A stretch of 40,868 nt of DNA from Cytophagales bacterium (GTDB lineage: Bacteria > Bacteroidota > Bacteroidia > Cytophagales > Microscillaceae), in the NCBI GenBank assembly GCA_013297825.1, contig JAAFIN010000012.1:1-40868 (forward strand). The letters run 5' to 3'. The translations under genes were made by a program, and so were the position numbers. Below the pieces are notes generated by a model, which saw only the letters and a program-made list of their open reading frames with translations, made no database searches and had not been told where the DNA came from. Numbering within the stretch: position 1 is the first letter of the stretch; each line of letters opens with the position of its first letter. Positions 24,585-33,800 of this stretch are shown here, in pieces.

Positions 24585-24644
24585 TGCAAAAAAAGGATTT
24601 TTTTATGGAAATGCAAATGTTTTTGTTGGAAAATTTATGAATTT
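24585..24644. repeat. 60-bp direct repeat, copy 2
   Basis: Identical to 22588-22647. It lies 27 bp upstream of the ATPase start. Its minus-strand TTTG-N19-TTTTTTTG could be the promoter of the ATPase/Toprim-like pair. Confidence 0.95.
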
Positions 24645-24680
24645 AGAAATTATTTTTTTAATTTGAAATTATTTTTTTCT

Positions 24681-24699
24681 TAATTTTGACATATTTTTG
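24681..24699 (+). promoter_or_regulatory. Two overlapping -7-like elements before 5-FTHF cyclo-ligase
   Basis: TAATTTTG (24681-24688) and TATTTTTG (24692-24699) both fit TAnnTTTG, 59-77 nt upstream of the ATG. The nearest TTTG (24662-24665) is 15 or 26 nt away, so neither spacing is canonical. Confidence 0.35.
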
Positions 24700-24757
24700 C
24701 TTATTGTGATTGAACATATCAAAATACATTTTTTTAAATTACATTTTTAAAAAATTT

Positions 24758-25342
24758 ATGAACAAATCTGCATTACGTCAGTATTATTTGGAACTTCGCC
24801 AAAATCTTAGCTCAAAGGAAATTGAATGGTACAGTGGGCAAATTATGGAAACTTTTTTTGGACATTGGAAACCACAAGATGACGAAACTTTGCACGTTTT
24901 TTTGCCTATTCCCAACAAAAATGAAATAAATACTTGGCTTATTATCCAAAAAATTTGGCAAGAATTTCCACAAATTCAGTTATTAACTTCTATTACTGAT
25001 TGGCAAAATAAAACGCTTTCACATTGTATTTTTGATAAAAATATTGAACTAAAAAACGATAAATTTAATATTCCTACGCCCCAAAATCCACAAATTACTA
25101 CACCTGAACACGTGGATTATGTGCTTGTGCCTTTGTTGGCTTTTGATGAATTGGGTTACAGAGTGGGATATGGACAGGGTTTTTATGATAATTTTTTGGG
25201 AAAATGCCCTGTTTGGACACGCAAAATAGGTCTTTCATTTTTTCCGCCTGTTCCTCGCATACTTGACACACAAGCACACGATATTCGTATGGATATGTGC
25301 ATTGTGAAAGACCAAATTTGGGATTTTGTGCCTGAAAGGTAA
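24758..25342 (+). CDS. 5-formyltetrahydrofolate cyclo-ligase
   Basis: The product has 194 residues from the ATG at 24758, which gives MNKSALRQYYLELRQNLS, the usual start of this family; an upstream in-frame start adds an unlikely hydrophobic stretch. It converts 5-formyl-THF to 5,10-methenyl-THF with ATP. Motifs seen are HVFLPIPNKNEINTW, VDYVLVPLLAFDELGYRVGY and the glycine-rich GYGQGFYDNFL. It is the plus-strand neighbour just outside the right direct repeat of the ATPase cassette and converges with the lamin-tail gene. The 150-bp gap after it holds a short GCTCAAAAGCTCAAAA simple repeat and no gene. Confidence 0.92.
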   Translation: MNKSALRQYYLELRQNLSSKEIEWYSGQIMETFFGHWKPQDDETLHVFLPIPNKNEINTWLIIQKIWQEFPQIQLLTSITDWQNKTLSHCIFDKNIELKNDKFNIPTPQNPQITTPEHVDYVLVPLLAFDELGYRVGYGQGFYDNFLGKCPVWTRKIGLSFFPPVPRILDTQAHDIRMDMCIVKDQIWDFVPER

Positions 25343-25492
25343 TATGCTCAAAAGCTCAAAAAATGGTTTAAAAAGTTCAATTTAAAAATGTGTGTTGTAT
25401 TGATAATGAATGAGTTACAGGAAATAATATTTAAAAACTGTGTTAGAAATTTATTATTTTGAGTGTCTTATCTTATCCTTGTTAATTTCCCA

Positions 25493-28090
25493 TTAAAACC
25501 TATTTGCAAGCACCACAATCGTTTTATAGACTTTTTCCATACCATCAAGCCCAAAAACTTTCGCAATTACAAGATAATTGCCACTATCCACACGTGCCTG
25601 TTGGTTGGTTGTTCCATCCCAAACGAAGTTAGCGGTTTGTGTGCCAAGCGTAAAATTATCAGCAAGGCGTTTGATTTCTCTGCCTGTTTTATCAAAAATT
25701 GCTAAATATTGCAAAACACCGCTTTGAATTTGGGGCGAAAGTTCCAACAATGTAAAATCTGCATTGCCATCACTATCAGGCGTAAATACTTGTGGATTGG
25801 CAATTAAGCCATTTTCTTGCAAGGTGTTTGTATTTTGGGAATTGCGATAACCAGGCGTTGCAAAACCTACCACAGACGCTCCAGATTGCCAACTATTGCG
25901 GTCATTTGCAGGCAAATTAGGTGCAACTCTTTCCAAAGAAACGCCCTCTACTTTGTCCAAAAGCGGAAAATGATATTTTTCAGAATATGCAAATTGTTCC
26001 GCAATTTCTGCATTTGGGCTTATCAAAATGATTGTTCCTTCGTCGTCATTATAAGAAGGTAAATCAAGCGGATAATAAAATTCTTTTTTACCCAAAGGAT
26101 ATTGACTTTCTAAAAAAATAGTATTTGGCGTAAAAACCGCATAACTTTTGGGGGAAATGCTTAAATCCAAAATACTTAATTGTTTTTGATTTGCCAAAAT
26201 TCCATTTTCTAAATTTGCAATTCGCCAATTTTTTAGATTGATGTATTTTTCTGAATTATTATAAATTTCTACAAAATCACTTCCATTTGTGGGCGGATTA
26301 AACAAAAATTCATTCAAAATAATATCGCCTTTTTCACCTGCAACCGCAAGCCCAAAAGTAGCAGAATTATTGCCTTGAATGATATTTTGGCTACAATCTC
26401 GTATATTTTGGACTGAAATGGTGTAAATTTGATTAGGCAAAATATTATCATTTAACGTTATTTTTATTTGTACCAAATTAAATTCTGTTACAAATGCAAC
26501 ATTTTGAATATTAAGATTTGGGGAAATGGAAAAAATAGCATTTGTAAGAAGATTATTTTTTTCTAAATTTTCATCAAAAGTCAATAAAATACTTGTGTTA
26601 TCAAATGCCTCTGCCCTACGCAGACGTGGCGGTGTAAGGTCAGTAAATTGTTGATTTTGGCTATTTACTTGTGCAGGCGTGCCTCCTCGTGGTGCTGTGG
26701 AAGAAACCCAATTTCCTTGTTCTTTACAAACATTTTTTACATCTAATTTTTCCAAACTCCAACCGCCATCTCGTTTGGTGCTGTTGTCGTGCCAAGCATC
26801 GGAATATTCTACAAAAGTTATCAAAATATTATTTGGATTTCTTAACAAAATTCTTTCTCCTGCATTGGTAAGTGTTGGAAAACTTGTTACACCTATTGTT
26901 TTTCCAAAACTTTGAAAATTAGAAACTTCTGTAATATCGCAAATAATGGCATATTCATTGGGAAAAAGCAAAATTTCAGGTAATAATTTTGTAGTGCTTT
27001 CATCTGCAAACTGCACATTTTTCAAATTAAAAATTTTATTTGTTGGGTTAAAAATTTCTACATATTCCGCATCAGGCAAAGGATTTAGCGGTGTGCCATT
27101 GCCTCGTGTGTCTGACATTATTTCTGTAAAAACCAATTCCTGATATTGTGGTACGAATGTAAGATAATAAATAAAAGTTGTATTTTGGGCGTTCATTACA
27201 TTTGCAAATACATCTTGGAGATTTTGGGCTGTGAGCGTTTGCGTTTGTCCGCTTGCGAAACTATTTGTAGGATATTGCAAAATTACTTGGCTTGCATTTG
27301 CACCAGCTTGCACGCTTGTAGGATTTCCCAAACCTGCAATGCTATAATTTGCAACATTTAAAGCGGTTGTATTGTCCAAAGTTTCCGAAAAATTAACCAC
27401 AACAGATTGTCCATTGATAGGTTGAGCAGAAACCAAAGATGGTGCGATATTGTCCTGTTGCACAATTACATCATCAAAATAATATTTATCTCGGTTAGAA
27501 AGTGTATTAAATTGACAAAAAAATCCAAAAAAATTAGTACTTGTGTAAGTATTATCTGTGATTGTGCCTTCTAAGGTATAATTCCCTGTAATTCCTTTGT
27601 CCATATAAAAAAACCAATTTCCACCTGCAAGTCTCACAATACGCATTTTTACCAATACATTTCCTGTAAAATTCGTAGTTGTTCCTGTGAAAAGATTGGT
27701 ATTTACAAGGTTATTTTGACGAAAAAATTGCAAAAAATCTGCGTTGGTTTGTCCAAATTGAATAAAATACCCTTGTAAATTTCCTTTTAAATTGCTTTGA
27801 TTGCTTGCTAAATACACACGTACAAAGTTGGTCGCAGTAGGATTGAACTTTAAATCAATGGTAAAAATCCATTCTGTTTTGTCCATAAAGGCGTTATTTG
27901 TACCTAAATATGTGGTTGTGGCAACATTGGGAGCTTGCAAACGCAGTTGTCCAACATCAACTATAAAATTAGCTGTTTCACCTGTCCAAGTAGGATTTTG
28001 TGTAAAATCACCATCATCAAAATTATCTTGTATTTGTGCGAAAATGAAATGAATTTTTAGGAAGAAAATTAGGAAAAATAAAATTTTCAT
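25493..28090 (-). CDS. Lamin-tail domain secreted protein with gliding-type C-terminus
   Basis: The product has 865 residues from the ATG at 28090, chosen because it gives a proper signal peptide (MKILFFLIFFLKIHFIFAQ); a longer frame begins inside the neighbouring duplicated sequence. After a jelly-roll-like region (about 20-210) come Ig-like segments (SLVSAQPINGQSVVVNFSET; RLRRAEAFDNTSILLTFDEN). Two lamin-tail domains follow, with LVFTEIMSD...YVEIFNPT and IILNEFLFNPP...FVEIYNNS. The end (FTPDSDGNADF, YLAIFDKTGREIKRL, NYLVIAKVFG) resembles the FlgD-like C-terminal region of Bacteroidota secreted proteins. It is probably a cell-surface or secreted structural/adhesive protein. Confidence 0.87.
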   Translation of the reverse strand: MKILFFLIFFLKIHFIFAQIQDNFDDGDFTQNPTWTGETANFIVDVGQLRLQAPNVATTTYLGTNNAFMDKTEWIFTIDLKFNPTATNFVRVYLASNQSNLKGNLQGYFIQFGQTNADFLQFFRQNNLVNTNLFTGTTTNFTGNVLVKMRIVRLAGGNWFFYMDKGITGNYTLEGTITDNTYTSTNFFGFFCQFNTLSNRDKYYFDDVIVQQDNIAPSLVSAQPINGQSVVVNFSETLDNTTALNVANYSIAGLGNPTSVQAGANASQVILQYPTNSFASGQTQTLTAQNLQDVFANVMNAQNTTFIYYLTFVPQYQELVFTEIMSDTRGNGTPLNPLPDAEYVEIFNPTNKIFNLKNVQFADESTTKLLPEILLFPNEYAIICDITEVSNFQSFGKTIGVTSFPTLTNAGERILLRNPNNILITFVEYSDAWHDNSTKRDGGWSLEKLDVKNVCKEQGNWVSSTAPRGGTPAQVNSQNQQFTDLTPPRLRRAEAFDNTSILLTFDENLEKNNLLTNAIFSISPNLNIQNVAFVTEFNLVQIKITLNDNILPNQIYTISVQNIRDCSQNIIQGNNSATFGLAVAGEKGDIILNEFLFNPPTNGSDFVEIYNNSEKYINLKNWRIANLENGILANQKQLSILDLSISPKSYAVFTPNTIFLESQYPLGKKEFYYPLDLPSYNDDEGTIILISPNAEIAEQFAYSEKYHFPLLDKVEGVSLERVAPNLPANDRNSWQSGASVVGFATPGYRNSQNTNTLQENGLIANPQVFTPDSDGNADFTLLELSPQIQSGVLQYLAIFDKTGREIKRLADNFTLGTQTANFVWDGTTNQQARVDSGNYLVIAKVFGLDGMEKVYKTIVVLANRF

Positions 28091-28127
28091 ACGCAAAAAT
28101 AAGATGATGAATGTGTGGATTAAAAAA

Positions 28128-28439
28128 TTAAGAAGGTAGTTTTTTTTGAATATCAAGCACATAATCAATGCTTACATCAAAAATTTCAGCAATTTCTTCA
28201 ATAGAAAGTTTGCCTCTTAAAAGTGCTTTTGTTATGCCTTTATTTTTTGTTTTAATTTCGCCTTTAATTTCTCCCCTGATTTCACCTTTAATTTCGCCTT
28301 CAATGCGAGCAGTTTCTGTAACATTGTGAATATCACGATAGGTATTAAGACTTTCTTGGTAAAGTGCCATTTGTTCTGTGGTAAATTTTGAGATTTTTGC
28401 AATTTTAAGAAAGAAGATTTTTTTGAATATCAAGCACAT
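28128..28439 (-). pseudogene. Tandem duplicate of the 3' end of the Rpn-type gene
   Basis: From IAKISKF onward, this frame repeats the last ~85 residues of the gene just upstream (EMALYQ/QMALYQESLNTYRDI, HNVTETARIEGEIKGE, LSIEEIAEIFDVSI, YVLDIQK). It has an extra eight residues from GEIK/GEIR repeats (24 bp). Its own ATG reads the old 3' end in another frame (MCLIFKKIFFL), so it lacks the nuclease core. The copy offset is about 253 bp. It is probably a non-functional relic or a decoy tail; alternatively it is a small expressed C-terminal protein. Confidence 0.75.
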
Positions 28440-29292
28440 AATTAATGCTTACATCAAAAATTTCAGCAATTTCTTCAATAGAAAGCCTGCCTTGTTCAAG
28501 AGCTTTTACTATACCTTTATTTTTTGTTTTAATTTCACCTTTAATTTCCCCTTCAATGCGAGCAGTTTCTGTAACATTGTGAATGTCACGATAAGTATTA
28601 AGACTTTCTTGGTAAAGTGCCATTTCTTGTTGGTTAAATTTTGAGATTTTTGCAATTTCAAATGCTTTTAAAAAAATTTTATTGTCAAACATTTTAGGAA
28701 TTTCCTTCAATGTAGGTAAATGCTTCAAAAAATAAAGCCATTTATCTGAGTTCGTTTCCAATTCGTTGATTTTCTTGGTGAAATTTGGCATTTCCAAAAA
28801 AATCATTCTTAATTTTTCATAAAACAAAGATTTATCTTCTATGTCCAGAAGCATAATATCGTGTTTTATTTTTTGCGTAAATTTTTCATCAAACCTAAAA
28901 TCCATTACTGCAATTAAAAAAACACTTGGTAATTTAAAATCCCAAACAAAATTTTCTTTTTTGTTGTCTTTTTGGGCTTGTTCTTGAATGACAGAAGATG
29001 TGTAATATAAAGCTCTATCCTTGAAATAAATTTGCTTTGCTTTTTGCATTTCAACGATAAAATTATCGCCTTTTTCATTTTCGCAAAAAATATCAAAAAC
29101 AGCTTTTCTGTCAGTTTCTCTTTTGCCAAGATGTTCATTTTTGAGAAATTTAACATTACTTATTTTGACCTCATTGCCTAAAAGTGCATTTAGGAAATCA
29201 ATCAATAAATCTTTATTGTCTTCTTCTCCAAAAAACTTTTTAAATCCAAAATCTGTATATGGATTCATAAAAACCTCTAAATCTTCTGCCAT
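28405..29292 (-). CDS. Rpn-family recombination-promoting nuclease / PD-(D/E)XK transposase-like protein
   Basis: The product has 295 residues from the ATG at 29292, chosen because the upstream GTG at 29313 overlaps the -7 element. The N-terminal core PYTDFGFKKFFGEEDNKDLLIDFLNALL, then DRKAVFDIFCENEKGDNFIVEMQKAKQ, is the PD-(D/E)XK signature (D...ExQ) of the Rpn/transposase-31 group. A following RALYYTSSVIQEQ helix is also typical. The C-terminus has GEIK repeats and a helix-turn-helix-like LSIEEIAEIFDVSINYVLDIQK. Family members are mobile-element-associated DNA nucleases. A good promoter lies directly upstream, and the 3' end is duplicated downstream. Confidence 0.87.
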   Translation of the reverse strand: MAEDLEVFMNPYTDFGFKKFFGEEDNKDLLIDFLNALLGNEVKISNVKFLKNEHLGKRETDRKAVFDIFCENEKGDNFIVEMQKAKQIYFKDRALYYTSSVIQEQAQKDNKKENFVWDFKLPSVFLIAVMDFRFDEKFTQKIKHDIMLLDIEDKSLFYEKLRMIFLEMPNFTKKINELETNSDKWLYFLKHLPTLKEIPKMFDNKIFLKAFEIAKISKFNQQEMALYQESLNTYRDIHNVTETARIEGEIKGEIKTKNKGIVKALEQGRLSIEEIAEIFDVSINYVLDIQKNLLS

Positions 29293-29312
29293 TTTTTTTG
29301 TGTTTGTTTTCA

Positions 29313-29344
29313 CAAAATTACGTTTTTTTTGATTTTTTTACAAA
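29313..29344 (-). promoter_or_regulatory. Bacteroidota-type promoter of the Rpn-type gene
   Basis: TTTG (29344-29341) and TAATTTTG (29320-29313) on the minus strand are 20 nt apart, matching the -33/-7 consensus. The leader would be about 15 nt long, which supports the ATG at 29292. Confidence 0.55.
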
Positions 29345-29409
29345 AAATATTTTCAAAAATAGGTTAAAAACTTTATAAATATTTTTTATTTTTTTCTAAA
29401 AATCAAACC

Positions 29410-30789
29410 CTAAAACTGCTCTCCATGTTGGCTCATATCAAGTCCCATTTGTTCTTGTTCAGCACTCACACGAATTTTTAAGATGCTATTTACCACCAAA
29501 TACAACAACCACGCACCCACAAAAGAAAATACTACCACAATCAACAAAGCCAATATGTGATACAAAAACAATCCTGTTCCACCAAACAACAAACCATCAG
29601 CACCAGCAGGATTGACCGCTTTGGACGCAAAAACTGCGGTTGCCAACATACCAAACATTCCACCTACACCATGACAAGGAAATACATCTAAGGTATCATC
29701 AATATTAGATTTATTTTTGAAATGCACCACCAAATTACTGATAATACTTGCAAATGTTCCAATAAAAATACTCGCCCCAATGCCCACAAAACCCGCTGCA
29801 GGCGTAATGGCAACCAATCCAACCACCGCACCAATACACGCACCCATCGCAGAAGGCTTGCGACCTTGTACCGCATCAAAAAATATCCACGAAATCGCAG
29901 CAGCAGCAGAAGCGGTATTTGTGGTTGCAAAAGCAGTTACTGCCAATGATGACGCACTCAACGCAGAACCTGCATTAAATCCAAACCAACCAAACCACAA
30001 CATTCCTGTTCCTAACAATACAAAAGGAATATTGGCTGGTGTATGTGGTTGATGCTCCAAATGGCTTTGTCTTCTACGCAAAAATATTGCTCCTGCCAAC
30101 GCAGCACAACCTGCTGACAAATGCACAACCGTACCACCTGCGAAATCCAAAACGCCCATTTTCCTCAAAAATCCTTCTGGGTGCCACGTCCAATGTGCTA
30201 AAGGTGCGTAAATAAAAATACAAAATAATACCATAAATAACAAATATGCAGAAAAACGCACTCTTTCAGCAAATGAGCCTGTAATCAATGCTGGTGTTAT
30301 AATCGCAAATTTGAGTTGGAACATTGCAAAAAGTAACAACGGAACAGTGGGCGAAAGATTTGGGTCTGTTTTCGCACCTACGCCATTGAACATAAAAAAA
30401 GTCGTTGGATTACCAATAATTCCACCAATGCTTTCGCCAAATGCCAAACTAAACCCGAAAACTACCCAAATAATGCTTATCACACCCATTGCAATAAAAC
30501 TCTGTAACATCGTGGAAATTACGCTTTTTGAGCCAACCATTCCCCCATAAAAAAATGCTAATCCTGGTGTCATCAACAGCACAAGACCTGTTGCGGTAAG
30601 CATCCAAGCTACATCAGCCATTACAATTTTGTCGTCAGCTACAAACATTTTCGCATCAAGAGGCATAAAAGCCCCTATTACACTTACGATAATCAATAAA
30701 CCAAAAGGAATTATCCAAAAATTCTTTTTTTGTTCAACTTGGTCAGGTGCTATGCTGGCTTTTTTGGGAGGAGATAAAAGTGTTTTCAT
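29410..30789 (-). CDS. amt: Ammonium transporter
   Basis: The 459-residue polytopic membrane protein of the Amt/MEP/Rh family conducts ammonium/ammonia across the inner membrane. About eleven hydrophobic helices follow a 25-residue cytoplasmic N-terminus. Family landmarks are FFYGGMVGSKS, GSFAERVRFSAYLLF, the conserved histidine site DFAGGTVVHLSAG, FGWFGFNAGSAL and FPCHGVGGMFG. It lies 93 bp downstream of gltB on the same strand and is probably co-expressed with it for ammonia uptake and assimilation. The usual PII regulator gene (glnK) is not adjacent in this window. Confidence 0.96.
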   Translation of the reverse strand: MKTLLSPPKKASIAPDQVEQKKNFWIIPFGLLIIVSVIGAFMPLDAKMFVADDKIVMADVAWMLTATGLVLLMTPGLAFFYGGMVGSKSVISTMLQSFIAMGVISIIWVVFGFSLAFGESIGGIIGNPTTFFMFNGVGAKTDPNLSPTVPLLLFAMFQLKFAIITPALITGSFAERVRFSAYLLFMVLFCIFIYAPLAHWTWHPEGFLRKMGVLDFAGGTVVHLSAGCAALAGAIFLRRRQSHLEHQPHTPANIPFVLLGTGMLWFGWFGFNAGSALSASSLAVTAFATTNTASAAAAISWIFFDAVQGRKPSAMGACIGAVVGLVAITPAAGFVGIGASIFIGTFASIISNLVVHFKNKSNIDDTLDVFPCHGVGGMFGMLATAVFASKAVNPAGADGLLFGGTGLFLYHILALLIVVVFSFVGAWLLYLVVNSILKIRVSAEQEQMGLDMSQHGEQF

Positions 30790-30882
30790 TGTGATTTTTT
30801 AATGTAATTTGATTTTTTTTTGAAAATTTTTTTTGAAAAATTTATTTTTAAAACGTAAAGTTTTGAATTTTGTAAGCATTTT

Positions 30883-33800
30883 TTATACTTTATTTGGCTG
30901 TTTCATTTCTAATTCCACATTTTTAATTCCTAATTTTATTGCCACATATTTTTTGAACAAAACCTTTTCAATTTGCCAATTTTCCAACATATTTTTAGCG
31001 GTTTTGCTTTGCGTTTCTGCGAAATAATCCACTAAAATCCCCTTCAAATCCATATAACAATCATCTGAAATCTCCTCCTCTGCGATATATTCGGTATTTA
31101 TCATTAGCGGATTAGGTTGGTACAAATATAATTCGCCTCCTGTCATTCCACTACCCACATTATAAGAGGTTTTGCCCAAAATAACGACTTTTCCACGTGT
31201 CATATACTCGCAAGCGTGCAGTCCAACGCCCTCAACCACCGCCAAAGCACCGCTATTGCGTATCGCAAACCTATCACCAGCCTTGCCATTTACATACAAA
31301 GTGCCATTATTTGCACCATACAAGGCACAATTTCCAATAATTACATTTTCAGAAGGCTCAAAAGTGGTGTTTTTGGGGGGAATAATAATCATTTTTCCGC
31401 CAGATGCTGATTTTGCAACAGAATCATTCGCTTCGCCAACGAGTTTTATATACATTCCCTTTGTCATAAACACCCCAAAACCTTGCCCTGCACTACCTTC
31501 AAAGGTTATTTTTAAGGTTTTTGAAAAAGTAGAGATATTATTTTGAGCATTTTGAACGCTTTGAACCTTTTGAGCATTTTGAGCATTTTGAGTAATTTGA
31601 GCATTTTGAGCATTTTGAGCATTTTGAATATTTTGAACAATGCTTTTGTGTTCTTTCCAAGCGATTTTTCCTGCTAAGGTTGCCAAAACTGCCCTATCGG
31701 TATTTTTTATAGGATATTCCAACGAAATATCTTGATTTTCTTGTAAGGATTTTTGGGCATCTTTGAGAATTTGCTTATTTAAAACACCTAATTTTTCATC
31801 AAAAAGATTTTTATAAAGGTTTTCGTTGGGATTATTGGCGTTATTATTAAAAAAAGGTTGATATTTTTTTTCTTTTAAAATAAAATCTAATTTCAAATTG
31901 CGTTTTTCTACCAAATCCTTATGATTTTCTGCAATTTCCAAAAAATCAGTCCTGCCTTGTAGCTCTTTTAGGTTAGAAATTCCTAAAAGTTGTAGTTTTT
32001 CGTGAATATCTTTTGCTAAATACGTCAATATTTTTACAATGTGGTTTGCATTTCCTTGATATTTTGCCTTAAAACGTGGGTCGTGTGTCGCAATGCCTGT
32101 CGGACAAGTGTTTTTTTCGCAAATGCGAGCCATAATACAGCCCTGAGCTACCAATAACAACTTCCCAAACTCAAAACCATCAGCCCCCAATATGCTTGCG
32201 GTGATAATATCTTGCCCTGTATGCAATCCACCATCAACTCTCAACACCACATTTTGACGAATTTTGTTGTCCATTAAGGCTTTATGAGCTTCCCAAAGCC
32301 CAAATTCCCAAGGAATTCCTGCGTGTTTCATTGACGATAAGGTCGCAGCACCTGTTCCGCCATCTCCCCCTGAAATATGGATAATATCCGCCCCAGCTTT
32401 TGCCACGCCCACCGCTATTGTGCCAATTCCAGCCCCAGCAACGAGTTTTACATTGACTTTTGCGTAAGGATTTATTTGTTTTAATTGATAAATTAATTCC
32501 TTCAAATCCTCAATGCTGTAAATATCGTGCAAAGGAGGAGGCGAAATCAAATCAACATTCGTAAGCGAATGGCGTGCTTTTGCAATGTGTTCATCAACTT
32601 TGATAGCCATAAGTTGCCCACCTTCGCCAGGTTTTGCACCTTGTGCAACTTTTATTTGGTATTCATTGCTTGAAATAAGATAAAGAGCATCTACGCCAAA
32701 TCTTCCAGAGGCAATTTGTTTAATTGTTGCAGTAATTCCTTCTTTAAAATAATACGGATTTTCGCCACCTTCACCGCTATTGCTTCGCCCTGAAATCACA
32801 CGCATTGCCTCAAAAATATCCCTTTGAGCCTCTGCGGAAATTGCCCCAAACGACATAGCACCAGCCCCAAAAGTCGTTAAAATGCTTTCCAAAGATTGCG
32901 TTTCTGCGATATTTTTTTCTGTATTTTTGGAATTTTTATTATTTTTTAAAGCAAATAAATGCCTGATATGAATGGGATTTTGGGCAATATTTGCTTTTAA
33001 ATAGGTTTCAAATAATGCAGGATTATCCAAATTAAGACTATTTTCACGTGCTAATTGGTGAATTATTTTGGATAATGAGGCAGTCATAGCGTGTTTTTCG
33101 CCTTGCGTGCCTCTTGCGTGTTCTTTGAAAAGATACGTGTGTAAAGTTTCTTGTTTTTGGGCTTGTTCTTGTGCAGTTTCTGCTTTTTGGATAATATTTT
33201 CTACAATTTGGGGCAAACCAATACCACTCAAATAATGTGTAGAACGCACAAAATACGTATCTGCTAATTCAAAATCTAAGCCTATTGTGGTGAAAAGTTG
33301 AGAATTTTCGTAACTTCTTACAACCGAAATACCCATTTTGGACATTATTTTTAACAAGCCAGCTTGATATGCTTTTATGACATTTTGCTCTCTTTCTTTT
33401 GGGGAAATATCTTTAAAATCTTTGTCCTCTAATTCCTTTTCTTTCCCAAATTTTGCCATTTCTAAGGCAAAATAAGGACAAACCGCACTCGCTCCATAAG
33501 CAATACACGCAGAAATATGATGTGTATTTTTGATTTCCGCAGATTCAACCACCATTCCCACACGCAAGCTCACGCCTCCAGCGTGAAAAGCCTTTTTGCA
33601 GGTACGCAATGCCAACAAAACAGGAATTGGGAGGCGTTCAAAAGTTGCATTTCTGTCAGACAACACCAAAATACTTGCATCATTTTTTACTACTTTTTCT
33701 AAGGCTTGGTCATAAATATTTTTTAATGCCTTTTCAAAACCAGCCAAACCTTCGCTTTTTTCAAAAGTAATATCAATCGTTTCAACTTTGATAGGAATTT

